A stretch of 64,000 nt of DNA from Silvanigrella aquatica (lineage in GTDB: Bacteria > Bdellovibrionota_B > Oligoflexia > Silvanigrellales > Silvanigrellaceae), in the NCBI RefSeq assembly GCF_001907975.1, contig NZ_CP017834.1, positions 2,219,345 to 2,283,344 on the forward strand. The letters run 5' to 3'. The position numbers and the translations under genes are program-made. The notes under the pieces were generated by a model, which saw only the letters and a program-made list of their open reading frames with translations, was not told where the DNA came from and did not search any database. The number at the start of each line of letters is the position of its first letter. The stretch's first letter is position 1. Of this stretch, positions 16,016 to 25,857 are shown piece after piece.

Positions 16016-16783
16016 TTGCTTGCATATCATAACCATATCTATCATAAAAAATCAGATGAATCTGCAAAATTAAGAATTTTATTTATTCATCATGCCGGTG
16101 GCTCTGCCATTCATTATTTTCAATTTTCTGATTTATTCCCAAAATATTGGGATATATCTTTTTTAGAAATTCCAGGCAGAGGTACGGAAAAATCTAATTA
16201 TAAAGTTGAAAATAGAGAAAATTTATATTCCTTATTTGATGAAATATCTTCAAGCATTTCAGATATCCCTCTTGCTCTTTTTGGACATAGCTTTGGAGCA
16301 CATATAGCCTATGAACTCGCTCAATATTTTCAATTAAAAAAGAATTCGCCCCTTATTTGGCTTGGAATATCTGGTAAAAAACCTCCCCATATCTACCTAA
16401 AAAACAAAAGCGATTATGAACCCGCCTACCTTCGCTCCTTTGATTCCCTCCTACAATGGCTGAAATCTATGGGAGGAACTCCGCAAGAATTTTTTAATTC
16501 ACCAGAATTAATGGATTATTTTATTCCCATTTTAAGAAATGATTTAAAGTTATGTCATAATTTAGAAACATCTCTTCCTCATTTCCCTAAATTAGAAATC
16601 CCCATTGGATTATTTTCTGGAATATCGGATAATAGAGTTTCACTTGAAGCTATAAAAGAATGGGAATTATATTCTATTTTTCCGACTCAATTAGAAAAAT
16701 TTGCAGGAGGGCATTTTTATTTTCAAAATGCAGAACAAATATTAACAGATAAAATAGTAAATCAAATTCATCATTATTTGTGA
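16016..16783 (+). CDS. Type II thioesterase (GrsT/SrfAD family)
   Basis: 255 residues, alpha/beta hydrolase of the external thioesterase group that serves non-ribosomal peptide and polyketide synthases by freeing misloaded carriers. Motifs: FIHHAGGSA near the N-terminus, nucleophile GHSFGAHIA, SGISDNRV acid region, and GGHFYF with the catalytic His. AGGAG at 16004-16008 is one base from the ATG at 16010 but seven bases from TTG at 16016, so the TTG is preferred. No NRPS or PKS gene is in the window, making this an orphan. Confidence 0.85.
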   Translation: MLAYHNHIYHKKSDESAKLRILFIHHAGGSAIHYFQFSDLFPKYWDISFLEIPGRGTEKSNYKVENRENLYSLFDEISSSISDIPLALFGHSFGAHIAYELAQYFQLKKNSPLIWLGISGKKPPHIYLKNKSDYEPAYLRSFDSLLQWLKSMGGTPQEFFNSPELMDYFIPILRNDLKLCHNLETSLPHFPKLEIPIGLFSGISDNRVSLEAIKEWELYSIFPTQLEKFAGGHFYFQNAEQILTDKIVNQIHHYL

Positions 16784-16812
16784 AAGCGAAGTTCTCTCTT
16801 CACTATAATAAA

Positions 16813-18153
16813 TTAATTATTTAAAAGTTTATCTGCAAATTTATTATATCCAAGAATGTCATTTGAATAAATATCTTGCACACCTGTTTTAAGCCATTTT
16901 ACAGCAAATGTATTGTCTCTGAACTCATCCTGCCCTCGAAAAGCAACCGCCTTGGCTCCGTTTTTTTCAGCGCTTTGAATTTGTTTGCCAAACTTACTTA
17001 AAGTAACAGGCGCTTCCACATTTAAATTTAATTTTCTTAATTCTTGCACTAATTTTAAGGCACTTAAACGATCTTCTTCTGAAAAGCGTAACACACAAAC
17101 ATCTGTTTCTTTAGAAAGCTCAGGAATTAAACCATGCACTTCCATAAAATTAGCGACACAAACATCTCCCATTCCGTAACCAACACCAGGAAGCTCTTCA
17201 CCACCAAATGCACCCACTAAATTGTCGTAACGCCCCCCACCAAATAAAGCACGATTATTTTCAGGATGATTATCAAACACTTCGAATACCATTCCGGTGT
17301 AATAATCAAATCCACGCATAATATCGGGTGAAAAGTGAATACAGTTTGCTGAAGTCAGTTCAATTAAAATATCAAGACGTTGCTTTAATTCTTTGGCAGG
17401 TTGGGCATGGTCACCTAACAAATTAATAACGTCTTCAATAGATGAACTCATAAAAGAATTTAATTTACTAATTTGATTTTCATTTAAATTTAGTTTCTGA
17501 CATTCATGAAAAAACACTTCATTAGAAATTTTATCTTTTTTATCAAGTAAACGCATAAGTACAGAAATATTATCACTCTGAATATTTAATACTTTAGATA
17601 AAAAAGCATTTACAATTCCACGATGATTTATTTTTACCTTAAAATGCTCATATGAAGCGCCTACAGAACGAAGTGTATCGATAGCAGATAAAATAATTTC
17701 AACATCTTCGTCTAAAGGATGCCCCCCCAATATATCTACATTTAATTGATCAAATTCACGCAAACGCCCCCTTTGTGGACGCTCATAGCGCATACAAGTA
17801 GGAATGCTATACCAACGAATGGGTTTTATTAGTTCTTTTTGTTTGGATGCGACCATCCTGGCCAAAGTGGGCGTCATTTCAGGACGAATGGCAAGAACTC
17901 TCTCCCCTTTATCTGTAAAGGAATAAAGTTGCTCTCGAACGATTTCTTCACTGGATTTTGCAGCGTATAATTCTAAATGTTCAACGAAAGGTCCGTTGTA
18001 TTCTTCATACCCATAAGATTTGAATAACTTATGGATTTTTGAATAAATATAATTTTTCAAACGTTGATCTGTAGGATAGAAATCTCTTGTTCCTTTATAT
18101 CCTTGAGTACTTAAAGATGTTTTTTTACTTTTTTGAGGAAGAGAGCCTGACAT
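16813..18153 (-). CDS. hisS: Histidyl-tRNA synthetase
   Basis: 446 residues. Class II synthetase charging tRNA-His. Motif 2 (RYERPQRGRLREFDQLNVDI) and the histidine-specific RGFDYYTGMVFEV loop are present, motif 3 GGGRYDNL and GVGYGMG too, and a C-terminal anticodon-binding domain follows. ATG at 18153. Single gene on the minus strand, divergent from uppS across ~230 bases. Confidence 0.96.
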   Translation of the reverse strand: MSGSLPQKSKKTSLSTQGYKGTRDFYPTDQRLKNYIYSKIHKLFKSYGYEEYNGPFVEHLELYAAKSSEEIVREQLYSFTDKGERVLAIRPEMTPTLARMVASKQKELIKPIRWYSIPTCMRYERPQRGRLREFDQLNVDILGGHPLDEDVEIILSAIDTLRSVGASYEHFKVKINHRGIVNAFLSKVLNIQSDNISVLMRLLDKKDKISNEVFFHECQKLNLNENQISKLNSFMSSSIEDVINLLGDHAQPAKELKQRLDILIELTSANCIHFSPDIMRGFDYYTGMVFEVFDNHPENNRALFGGGRYDNLVGAFGGEELPGVGYGMGDVCVANFMEVHGLIPELSKETDVCVLRFSEEDRLSALKLVQELRKLNLNVEAPVTLSKFGKQIQSAEKNGAKAVAFRGQDEFRDNTFAVKWLKTGVQDIYSNDILGYNKFADKLLNN

Positions 18154-18383
18154 ATTTATGATATTCCTACTTTAGAGAAAGGCGTTTAAAGTTATGGCCT
18201 AAGCGGGTGAGGATAATGTTTGACAATACTACTGTCAATTCGAAATAGAAGCAGAAAGCTTGATCTGAAGTCTTTAGTTGTGTCAGATTGCACCTTTGTA
18301 ATCGATGGGATTATCAAGCTGAACGTTTGCTAATTTTGACTTGTCTTTTAATTTAACTAAATCGTTTTATACAGGCAAAAACC
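18154..18383. promoter_or_regulatory. Divergent hisS/uppS intergenic region
   Basis: Contains TTGACA-N7-TGTCAA (18219-18241 area) and AAGCTTGAT...ATCAAGCT arms, so it may be structured. For uppS, TTGACT at 18336 with TAAATC 16 bases later is a reasonable promoter. I cannot identify a known riboswitch or T-box. Confidence 0.35.
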
Positions 18384-19160
18384 ATGATAAATTATTGCGA
18401 AAAATGGGATTTAAATCCGCTCCTTCTTCCTCGCCATATTGGAATTATAATGGATGGCAATGGCAGATGGGCTGCAAAAAGACATCTTCCCCGCATCGCG
18501 GGACATCGTAAGGGTGTGGAAAGAGTTCAAGAAATTACCGAATTATCTGGAAATATAGGAATTACAGCACTGACATTATTTGCTTTTTCTGATGAAAATT
18601 GGCGCCGCCCAGAAGATGAGGTTGGCGGTATCATGGGTTTATTACGATGGTATATTCGAAAGGAACACAAACGCATTGTCGATAATAATGTTCAATTTCG
18701 CGTAATCGGTGACAGAAGAAAATTATCTATGGATATTATAGAATTAATTGAAGAACTTGAGCAGGATACTGAAAAAAATACAGGAATGCATTTATCCGTT
18801 GCCTTAAGCTATGGTGCGCATGGAGAAATCCTTAGAGCTGTAAAAAAAATAGTTGATAAAGTGCAAGAGGGAAACATTTTTAAAGACGATATCGATGCCT
18901 GCACATTTGAAAGTTGTTTAGATACTCAAGGACTTCCTCCCTTAGACATGTTTATTCGTACCAGTGGAGAGTATCGCGTCAGTAATTTCTTATTATGGCA
19001 ACTGGCCTACGCCGAGTTATTTTTTGATGATGTCCTTTGGCCCGATTTTGACTCTGAAAAATTTATTTCCTTAGTAAGACAATTCTCTTTGAGAGAAAGA
19101 CGTTTTGGAATGACTTCAGAACAAATTGCCCAAAAAATAGTTGCTCATAAACACTACTAA
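18384..19160 (+). CDS. uppS: Isoprenyl transferase (undecaprenyl diphosphate synthase)
   Basis: 258 residues. Builds the C55 lipid carrier for cell-wall synthesis from FPP and IPP. The catalytic IMDGNGRWA motif, GHRKGVERV, FSDENWRRP and the RTSGEYRVSNFLLWQ..YAELFF end are conserved (usual RTSGE.R.SNFLLWQ). ATG start. Followed 19 bases later by rseP; the cdsA and dxr genes usually found between them are absent. Confidence 0.95.
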   Translation: MINYCEKWDLNPLLLPRHIGIIMDGNGRWAAKRHLPRIAGHRKGVERVQEITELSGNIGITALTLFAFSDENWRRPEDEVGGIMGLLRWYIRKEHKRIVDNNVQFRVIGDRRKLSMDIIELIEELEQDTEKNTGMHLSVALSYGAHGEILRAVKKIVDKVQEGNIFKDDIDACTFESCLDTQGLPPLDMFIRTSGEYRVSNFLLWQLAYAELFFDDVLWPDFDSEKFISLVRQFSLRERRFGMTSEQIAQKIVAHKHY

Positions 19161-19179
19161 GAGAGGTAAAATATTCGAA

Positions 19180-20970
19180 ATGGATATTATTCAAGCCATT
19201 TTTTCAAATACGATTATTGCCTTTATGATTCTCATAGGAGTTGTCGTATTTGTTCATGAATTAGGCCACTTCTTAGCAGGAAAAGCATTTGGAATTGAAG
19301 TAGAAGAATTTAGTATTGGATTTGGTCCCAAAGCCTTTTCAATTCGTAAAGGCAACACAGATTATCGGATTAATTGGCTCCCCTTAGGAGGCTATGTCCG
19401 ATTTTATGGTTCTAATATTGAAGAAACAGTCCCTATTGAAAAAAGGGAAAAATCAATATTACATGCGAAATTACACAAACGAGCGATTGTTTCATTAGCG
19501 GGACCGCTAGCAAATCTTATATTAAGTTTTTTCGTAATGGTGGGCTTAGCAATATATGGCTTGCCCAACCAACCCGCCCTTGTTTCAGTATTACCAAACT
19601 CTATTGCTGAAAAATCGGGTATACAAACCGGCGACAAAATATTAGCAATAGATAACGAAAAAATAAAAGGATGGTCTGATTTATCAAAAAAAATCAGTCA
19701 ATCTGCTAATAAAAATTTAACTTTATCAGTTGAAAGTAATGGAATAAATAAACAAATATATGTTACGCCTATCCAAGAAGAAGTGGAAACTCCCTTAGGA
19801 AATATTCAACAAACGGGTCGAATTGGAGTTTCTGGAGTTTTTAATTCTTCTCATTTTTATGTATCAAAAAATAGTTTTTTACACCAAATTGGATTGCAAA
19901 CAGGTGATAAAATTATATCAATTAATGATCATAAAACAGATTATTTTTACCAAGTTTTAAATACACTTGAAAATATCACGAAAACAAATTCTGATTCTTC
20001 CTTAGCTCAAGAAATTTTAAAAGGGCATTTAAATCATATTAAATTAAATATTTTAACACAAAGAAATTCTGAAAAACAAAATTTAATAAAAGTTAATTTT
20101 TCTAATACCAATATTCAAAATTGGGCAAAAGAATTACTAAGTAATAAAAATAATCAAGAAAATCTTTGGAAAAAAAATCTTCTCTCCTCCGATCAAACCA
20201 TAGCAAACTTTCAATCTCTTCCTACTGGAGACAAACTTATTCCCGCATTAGAAGCATGGAAAAGTTGTGGGCTCAATTCGGGAGACACCATTTATTCTCT
20301 TGACAAAATAGGTCGTATTTATTCTGTATTTCAAGTCTACTCTTGGCTTGACAGTGCTCCCAAAAATATATCGTCCGAAGCAAAAAAAATAGGATTCGCT
20401 TCCGTAAATATGGCAGTCATAAATTCAAATGGAATAATTAAACAATTAAACTGTAAAATTCCATTAAGAAATGGCTATGATCATTTAAACCGCGAACACG
20501 CCTTTCTTGATTTTCCCATAAATTTTGCCTCACAAAGTTTGTCTATGTCACCCGAAATTCTTAAGGCAAATTCTTTTTCAGATGCCTTAACGAAAGGCTT
20601 TAATGCTCTAATTAACCAAATTTCTCTAACCTATAATGCCATTAAAATGCTTTTTACCGGCTCTATTCCCTTGTCTAACTTAGGCGGCCCTATTGCTATT
20701 GCAGGAGTTGCTGGGGAAGCAGCAAAAGGCGGAATCATCATATTTTTAATGACTATGGCTTTTATAAGCACCAATGTAGGCATGATGAATTTACTTCCGT
20801 TACCTGCGTTAGATGGTGGTACTTTATTTTTACATGCCGTGGAAGCCGCTTATGGAAAGCCTCTACCAAAATCAGTACAACTTACTGTCCAAAAAATTGG
20901 GGTTATTATAATACTAAGTCTTTTTGTAGTAGTATTTTATAATGATATTTTAAGACTTATTCGTTTTTAA
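19180..20970 (+). CDS. rseP: RseP-type site-2 zinc metalloprotease, enlarged
   Basis: 596 residues, against roughly 350-450 for typical RseP. Membrane protease cutting transmembrane segments (e.g. anti-sigma factors). HELGH at residues 26-30 in the first helix and LPLPALDGG near 540 give the zinc site. Two PDZ-like stretches are visible (SVLPNSIAEKSGIQTGDKILAID and FLHQIGLQTGDKIISIN); an extra ~200-residue periplasmic part, with a third PDZ-like stretch (ALEAWKSCGLNSGDTIYS), makes it long. ATG at 19180 chosen; TTG at 19141 lies inside uppS. Followed closely by tsaB. Confidence 0.93.
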   Translation: MDIIQAIFSNTIIAFMILIGVVVFVHELGHFLAGKAFGIEVEEFSIGFGPKAFSIRKGNTDYRINWLPLGGYVRFYGSNIEETVPIEKREKSILHAKLHKRAIVSLAGPLANLILSFFVMVGLAIYGLPNQPALVSVLPNSIAEKSGIQTGDKILAIDNEKIKGWSDLSKKISQSANKNLTLSVESNGINKQIYVTPIQEEVETPLGNIQQTGRIGVSGVFNSSHFYVSKNSFLHQIGLQTGDKIISINDHKTDYFYQVLNTLENITKTNSDSSLAQEILKGHLNHIKLNILTQRNSEKQNLIKVNFSNTNIQNWAKELLSNKNNQENLWKKNLLSSDQTIANFQSLPTGDKLIPALEAWKSCGLNSGDTIYSLDKIGRIYSVFQVYSWLDSAPKNISSEAKKIGFASVNMAVINSNGIIKQLNCKIPLRNGYDHLNREHAFLDFPINFASQSLSMSPEILKANSFSDALTKGFNALINQISLTYNAIKMLFTGSIPLSNLGGPIAIAGVAGEAAKGGIIIFLMTMAFISTNVGMMNLLPLPALDGGTLFLHAVEAAYGKPLPKSVQLTVQKIGVIIILSLFVVVFYNDILRLIRF

Positions 20971-20985
20971 TTTAAAGGGACTCTT

Positions 20986-21636
20986 GTGTTTTCTCATTTT
21001 CAATATCCTTTAGTTCTTCTGCTCACCCATAGACGTGGTGTAGGTATATTTATTTGCAAAAATATTCACTCTTTAAAATCATTCTTAGCAAATAAAGAAA
21101 AATCTTTTATTGACTTAAACCAAATGAAACCTGAATCTCATGAAAATCATATTTATGAATATTTAATTTTTAATGATTTATTTTTTACACGTGTCATTGG
21201 AAAAACAGCGGAAAATCTTTTCGAACTCTACAAATTCAGTTTAAATAAAACAAATTTATTATCAAATGATCCTAAAACTTTAATTGTTGGAATTGGCCCC
21301 GGATCATTTACAGGCTTAAGATTAGGATGCGCTTTTATTAACGGCATAAAAACAGCTTCCCCTGATTTGCAACTCTTACCTGTGTCAACATATTTAACTC
21401 CTCAACTTATTTCTCTTTGCGAAAAGAATCATTGTAAAGAGGAGTGTTTAAAGCAATTGGGCGAATATGAACTTGAAGATGAATCGACGGGACATGTTAC
21501 ATTTTTTGATCTTTTAGCTTGTTTATTTAAGGTAACAGAAGAAAAAAGAAACTATGTAAACTCTCTTATGCCAGAATATGGCAAAGAACCCGGCCCCGTC
21601 CTAAAATTAAGAGAAGGAAATTCTAATGAACAATGA
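20986..21636 (+). CDS. tsaB: tRNA threonylcarbamoyladenosine biosynthesis protein TsaB
   Basis: 216 residues. The VGIGPGSFTGLRLGCAFINGI segment is the TsaB signature. TsaB is the inactive-kinase-fold partner of TsaD in t6A37 modification of tRNAs reading ANN codons. GTG start behind AAAGGGA. The N-terminal ASKH-type first strands are diverged (usual D-T-S motif replaced by LLLTHRRGVG), but the glycine motif is firm. Overlaps pssA by 11 bases, so translational coupling is likely. Confidence 0.85.
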   Translation: MFSHFQYPLVLLLTHRRGVGIFICKNIHSLKSFLANKEKSFIDLNQMKPESHENHIYEYLIFNDLFFTRVIGKTAENLFELYKFSLNKTNLLSNDPKTLIVGIGPGSFTGLRLGCAFINGIKTASPDLQLLPVSTYLTPQLISLCEKNHCKEECLKQLGEYELEDESTGHVTFFDLLACLFKVTEEKRNYVNSLMPEYGKEPGPVLKLREGNSNEQ

Positions 21637-22528
21637 ATTCCATGATGAAATTATTCATAAGGAAACAAATCAAACCGCTCATTTTATTGATCGACGCCGA
21701 AAGGTAAAATCGAGTATTTATTTATTGCCAAATTTAATTACAGCTTCCTCACTTTTTTTTGGACTTTTAGCTATTAAGTATTCTATCGATGGCCGTATGA
21801 ACAACGATCCCCAAGAATTTGTTTTTGCCGCCTATGCTATTCTTGCTGCCGGAATTTGTGATGGATTGGACGGAAGTGTGGCGCGACTTACCCATACACA
21901 AAGCTCATTTGGCGTACAACTTGATTCTCTTTGTGATCTTGTTTCTTTTGGTGTCGCACCTGCTATTGTCATTTATAATTATGCTCTCAATGATTTTTTC
22001 CGCCTTGGTTTTTGCGTGGCGTTTATTTATGCCGCATGTGGTGCACTGCGCCTGGCACGCTTTAATGTGCAAAGTGCCTTAGGTAAAACTAATGGAAGTT
22101 TTACGGGTATTCCCATTCCCATGGCGGCGGCTCCCCTTGCTGTTTTTATAATGGCTCAAAATGAACTGGCGACCTGGACACTAACCGATCATTCTGCATG
22201 GGAAGTTTGGTTAGCTCAGGCTATCACTTCTCCTGATGTCCGTAACGTTACTTTACTCATAATTACATTTTTATTAGCGTTAGGCATGGTTTCTACGTTT
22301 GAATATCTTAGCCACAAATCTATGAAGTTGCCTCGAAAAAGACCTTTTCGCTTTCTTGCCGCCGTTCTCATCATCTGCGCATTAATATTTATTTTACAGT
22401 TTGTTGTTTCCCTTGCTTTACTGTTAATAATATATTGTTCTCACGGACCTGTTTTATGGATTTTCACTCGAAAAGATAAAGCGGAAGAAGAGGAAGAACT
22501 GTTTGAAGCGGGACATAATTCAGAGTAA
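21626..22528 (+). CDS. pssA: CDP-diacylglycerol-serine O-phosphatidyltransferase
   Basis: 300 residues, polytopic. The CDP-alcohol phosphotransferase motif DG-x2-AR-x8-G-x3-D-x3-D is perfect (DGSVAR...GVQLDSLCD). It makes phosphatidylserine, the precursor of phosphatidylethanolamine, at the inner membrane. Six or more hydrophobic spans and an acidic tail (AEEEEELFEAGHNSE). Starts inside tsaB. Confidence 0.93.
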   Translation: MNNEFHDEIIHKETNQTAHFIDRRRKVKSSIYLLPNLITASSLFFGLLAIKYSIDGRMNNDPQEFVFAAYAILAAGICDGLDGSVARLTHTQSSFGVQLDSLCDLVSFGVAPAIVIYNYALNDFFRLGFCVAFIYAACGALRLARFNVQSALGKTNGSFTGIPIPMAAAPLAVFIMAQNELATWTLTDHSAWEVWLAQAITSPDVRNVTLLIITFLLALGMVSTFEYLSHKSMKLPRKRPFRFLAAVLIICALIFILQFVVSLALLLIIYCSHGPVLWIFTRKDKAEEEEELFEAGHNSE

Positions 22529-22552
22529 TTTTAAAATGTTGAGGCTATTATT

Positions 22553-23635
22553 ATGCTAGAATTGACCATAGGAATTGTAGGTGCCACAGGCGTCGTAGGC
22601 CAGACTGCTTTAGATCTCTTAGCAGATGAATTTACAGACTTTAAAGTAAAAAAATTAAAACTTTACGCTTCAAGAGCATCGGCAGGAAAAATGGTAACGT
22701 TCTGCAATTCAAAAATAACAATTGAAGAGCCTAATTTACCTTCCATGCTGGAATGCAATGCTATTTTATTTGCCACAGAAGCCTCCATTTCAACTGAATT
22801 TATTCCAAAATTAGCAGAACATGGCGTTTTATGTATCGATAAATCATCAGCATTTCGCGCACACCCCTCTGTTCCTTTAGTGGTACCTGAAGTCAATGGA
22901 CATCTGCTCAATCCCAATGAGCTTAAAAAATTTCCTGTTGTGGCAAGTCCTAACTGCTGCACCATTCCACTCGTCATGGTTTTAAAACCACTACAAGATA
23001 AATTTGGTTTAGAGCGCGTTATTCTTTCTACTTATCAAAGTGTCTCTGGCGCAGGAAAACCTGCCATTGATGTTTTGACTGAGGAAACAAAAAACTTTTT
23101 TGTAAATCAGGATCTCACTTGCGGTAAGTCTGAAATTTTTCCTAAGTCTATTGCTTTCAATGTCATGCCTTATGTTGCAGGAATTCTTGACAATGGTGAT
23201 ACCGATGAAGAATCAAAAATTATTTCCGAAAGTCGAAAAATATTAAACTCTCCTAAATTACCTCTAGCAGCAACAAGCGTGCGCGTTCCCACATTTGTAG
23301 GACACGGCGAATCTGTTACCTTAGAATTATCATCCAAAGTAACAGCATCACAAATTAAAGAAACACTATCAGAATTTCCAGGCATTCAAATTATTGATGA
23401 AAAATCTGCAAAAGATGAAGATCTTGGCACATACGGATTATTTGTGACTCCAAGAGAAACTCACGGAAAAGATGACGTATTTGTTAGTAGAATAAGAAAT
23501 ACAGATGTTTTTCAAAATGGAATTTCTTTATGGATTGTCTCCGACAATTTACGTAAAGGAGCTGCTTTAAATGCGATTCAAGTTATTAACTCTTGTGCTG
23601 CCAACGGAACTCTTAAAGCTTTATCTTCAAAATAA
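22553..23635 (+). CDS. asd: Aspartate-semialdehyde dehydrogenase
   Basis: 360 residues. Reduces aspartyl phosphate to the semialdehyde for lysine, threonine, methionine and diaminopimelate synthesis. NADP site GIVGATGVVGQ (7-17), catalytic Cys135 in SPNCCTIPL, VSGAG loop and the RVPTFVGHGESV histidine. ATG start. Followed immediately by a secreted barrel protein. Confidence 0.95.
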   Translation: MLELTIGIVGATGVVGQTALDLLADEFTDFKVKKLKLYASRASAGKMVTFCNSKITIEEPNLPSMLECNAILFATEASISTEFIPKLAEHGVLCIDKSSAFRAHPSVPLVVPEVNGHLLNPNELKKFPVVASPNCCTIPLVMVLKPLQDKFGLERVILSTYQSVSGAGKPAIDVLTEETKNFFVNQDLTCGKSEIFPKSIAFNVMPYVAGILDNGDTDEESKIISESRKILNSPKLPLAATSVRVPTFVGHGESVTLELSSKVTASQIKETLSEFPGIQIIDEKSAKDEDLGTYGLFVTPRETHGKDDVFVSRIRNTDVFQNGISLWIVSDNLRKGAALNAIQVINSCAANGTLKALSSK

Positions 23636-23653
23636 ACCTTGAAAGCAATTAAA

Positions 23654-25843
23654 ATGAAAATGTTATTTTTTCTCTTTTTATCTTGTTTTATTAATTTATT
23701 TTATTCACAAATTTTTGCACAAAGTTTGACAACATGTAGCACAAGCAATGTGAGCAATGCATCCTGTGCTGCTTCGGGAGTGCTCATTTATGCTCCCGGA
23801 AGTAGCTCGACAAGCTTTACTCCTCCTAAAGATAAACTCCCAGTTGGTAAATTACAAATTACTTATTCTGTTACTTTAGATACTTCAACCACAACTGGTT
23901 TTTCTTATGATACGAAAAAATGGGGGGTTTTATTTGGAACCACAAATCCACCTACGCTTGCTTATTATCAAGAAAGTTCTTCATTATATCAAAACGTAAA
24001 AGTCAGTGTTGATGCCAGTAAAATATCAAATTCTGGAAGTTATTATGCAGGTACTGTTGTTGTCACAATTGATTTCACGAATGCAAATAGTGTTTTATCT
24101 CCAGATATAGCAGCTTTAATATCCTCAGATAGTCTTCAAATTCAGCCCATGTATTTTTATAATAACGTTAATGTTACAAACGCTAGCTTAGCCTTTAATT
24201 GGAAAGCAGATACCGGTGCGTTACTTAATGCTCCTACTTTAACAGTACTTGCAGAAGACAGCGCCTTTATCGTTTCCTTATCGCCTCCCTCAAATTTGAA
24301 TGCCGCAACGCCAACTCCTGCTTCTACTCCGACATCACTCACCACGACAACAAATAGCGTCTCGGGTTATGTTTTAGTTTACTGGCTTGACACCGACTCA
24401 AAAGGAAATGCAACGGGCTGTAAGGCAAATCCGGGGGGATGGCAATTTCAAATGAATCCTAAGGCGTTTAGCAATCCTTCAAGCACCCCTTCAACTTGTA
24501 CTTATACTCAATATCAATCAACTTTTAATACAGGTGGCACATCAAGTACCTTAGGTTGTCCGGCATCCGCTATTACAGGGATTTTACCATTTGATAGCAC
24601 AATCAGCAGCAGTACCTTGACCGCCGATGCTACTGCTATTCCTTATACTCCCAGTTACACAAACCCGACTCAAATTCCAAGCGACAGCAATGGAACGCCG
24701 TCGGGATGTTACAATGTTGTTTATATTCCAAGCTCACAAACAACTTGGAGCAAGGGAAATATAAACAATGGCGACATTTACGGCTTCATGGCATGGGCAT
24801 TAAACAATGCGACAATACCAAATTATAGCCTTGCGCATTCAAATATCAGTTATATAACAGGAGTGAATATCCCTCTTGCCAGTTTGTCTAAAAGCCCCAA
24901 TTTACCAAAGTCAGTATCGGATTGTTTTGTAGTCACAGCGGCATCAGGAAATCCGGACAGTGCTGCGGTGTTTTATTGGCGCATTATTCGCGATCAGTAT
25001 TTAACTCCTTTTGGAATCACACCCTATTATTATCAACATGCAAAATCATGGGCAAATTGGCTAGATGAACATCCTAAATTAAAACCCGCTTTAAATACAT
25101 TTCTTGAATATTCTGGGAAATTTATTTATCGCATGTCTGGATATACAAAAAAATCTAAGGAATATTTAAAAGAATTATTTAATAATTTAGACAATCTCAT
25201 AACACAAAAAGCGGGAGCTCAAGAATTATATAACGAAAATGCACAACCGGAATATGAAATTTTTATTACGGGTGGAGTTTTATTCCCCACTGCGGATAAA
25301 TATTATTATGATCAATATTATAATTCACAAATGAATTTGCATTTTGAAGGCGGTGGTAATTACATCTTTTGGTTTAAAAATTTGGGACTGTCTACAGGTT
25401 TATTAGGTCGTTACCTTACCAATACAAGTTCAGGATCGGTCAATGTTTTAGGAACACAACAATCATTTAGCCGCACTTTTTATTCCACCACAGCAGAAGC
25501 CCTTGTAGGACTCAGATATCGTGATCCTTGTTGGTCATACATTCAGCCTGGTATTTTTGCAGGAGTCGGAGTGTCACGCTTTCGCGAAGAAGCCACAACA
25601 GGTTCCTCCTCTACAACCACTCAGAAACCTGCTGGAGTAACGAATTACAGTGCTATATATGAATTTGGCGGCAATCTCGATTTTAATCTTGTTCCCTTAT
25701 TTTCCATGACAAATTCAGAATTAGGTTCATTTTTAAGCGATATTTCACTGCGTATATCTGCCTCATATAACATAAATCCAACTCCTGCGTTATCTAGTAC
25801 GGGAATATTTGTTCAGACAGGTTTTACATTTCTTCTTCGTTAA
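23654..25843 (+). CDS. Exported protein with internal CFI-box domain and C-terminal beta-barrel
   Basis: 729 residues with a signal peptide (cleavage near IFAQS). The N-terminal ~400 residues are Ser/Thr/Pro-rich with fibronectin-like strands. At about 420 a SDCFVVTAASG...VFYWRIIRDQYLTPFG...YYQHAKSWANWL segment matches the CFI-box type domain (CFIATAAYGS...LR.FRD.YL...) normally at the extreme C-terminus of exported proteins. Here it is followed by ~200 residues of alternating strands ending TGFTFLLR, i.e. an outer-membrane barrel. ATG at 23654 is chosen over TTG at 23639. Role unknown. Confidence 0.65.
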   Translation: MKMLFFLFLSCFINLFYSQIFAQSLTTCSTSNVSNASCAASGVLIYAPGSSSTSFTPPKDKLPVGKLQITYSVTLDTSTTTGFSYDTKKWGVLFGTTNPPTLAYYQESSSLYQNVKVSVDASKISNSGSYYAGTVVVTIDFTNANSVLSPDIAALISSDSLQIQPMYFYNNVNVTNASLAFNWKADTGALLNAPTLTVLAEDSAFIVSLSPPSNLNAATPTPASTPTSLTTTTNSVSGYVLVYWLDTDSKGNATGCKANPGGWQFQMNPKAFSNPSSTPSTCTYTQYQSTFNTGGTSSTLGCPASAITGILPFDSTISSSTLTADATAIPYTPSYTNPTQIPSDSNGTPSGCYNVVYIPSSQTTWSKGNINNGDIYGFMAWALNNATIPNYSLAHSNISYITGVNIPLASLSKSPNLPKSVSDCFVVTAASGNPDSAAVFYWRIIRDQYLTPFGITPYYYQHAKSWANWLDEHPKLKPALNTFLEYSGKFIYRMSGYTKKSKEYLKELFNNLDNLITQKAGAQELYNENAQPEYEIFITGGVLFPTADKYYYDQYYNSQMNLHFEGGGNYIFWFKNLGLSTGLLGRYLTNTSSGSVNVLGTQQSFSRTFYSTTAEALVGLRYRDPCWSYIQPGIFAGVGVSRFREEATTGSSSTTTQKPAGVTNYSAIYEFGGNLDFNLVPLFSMTNSELGSFLSDISLRISASYNINPTPALSSTGIFVQTGFTFLLR

Positions 25844-25857
25844 ACAAAAAAGTAAAT

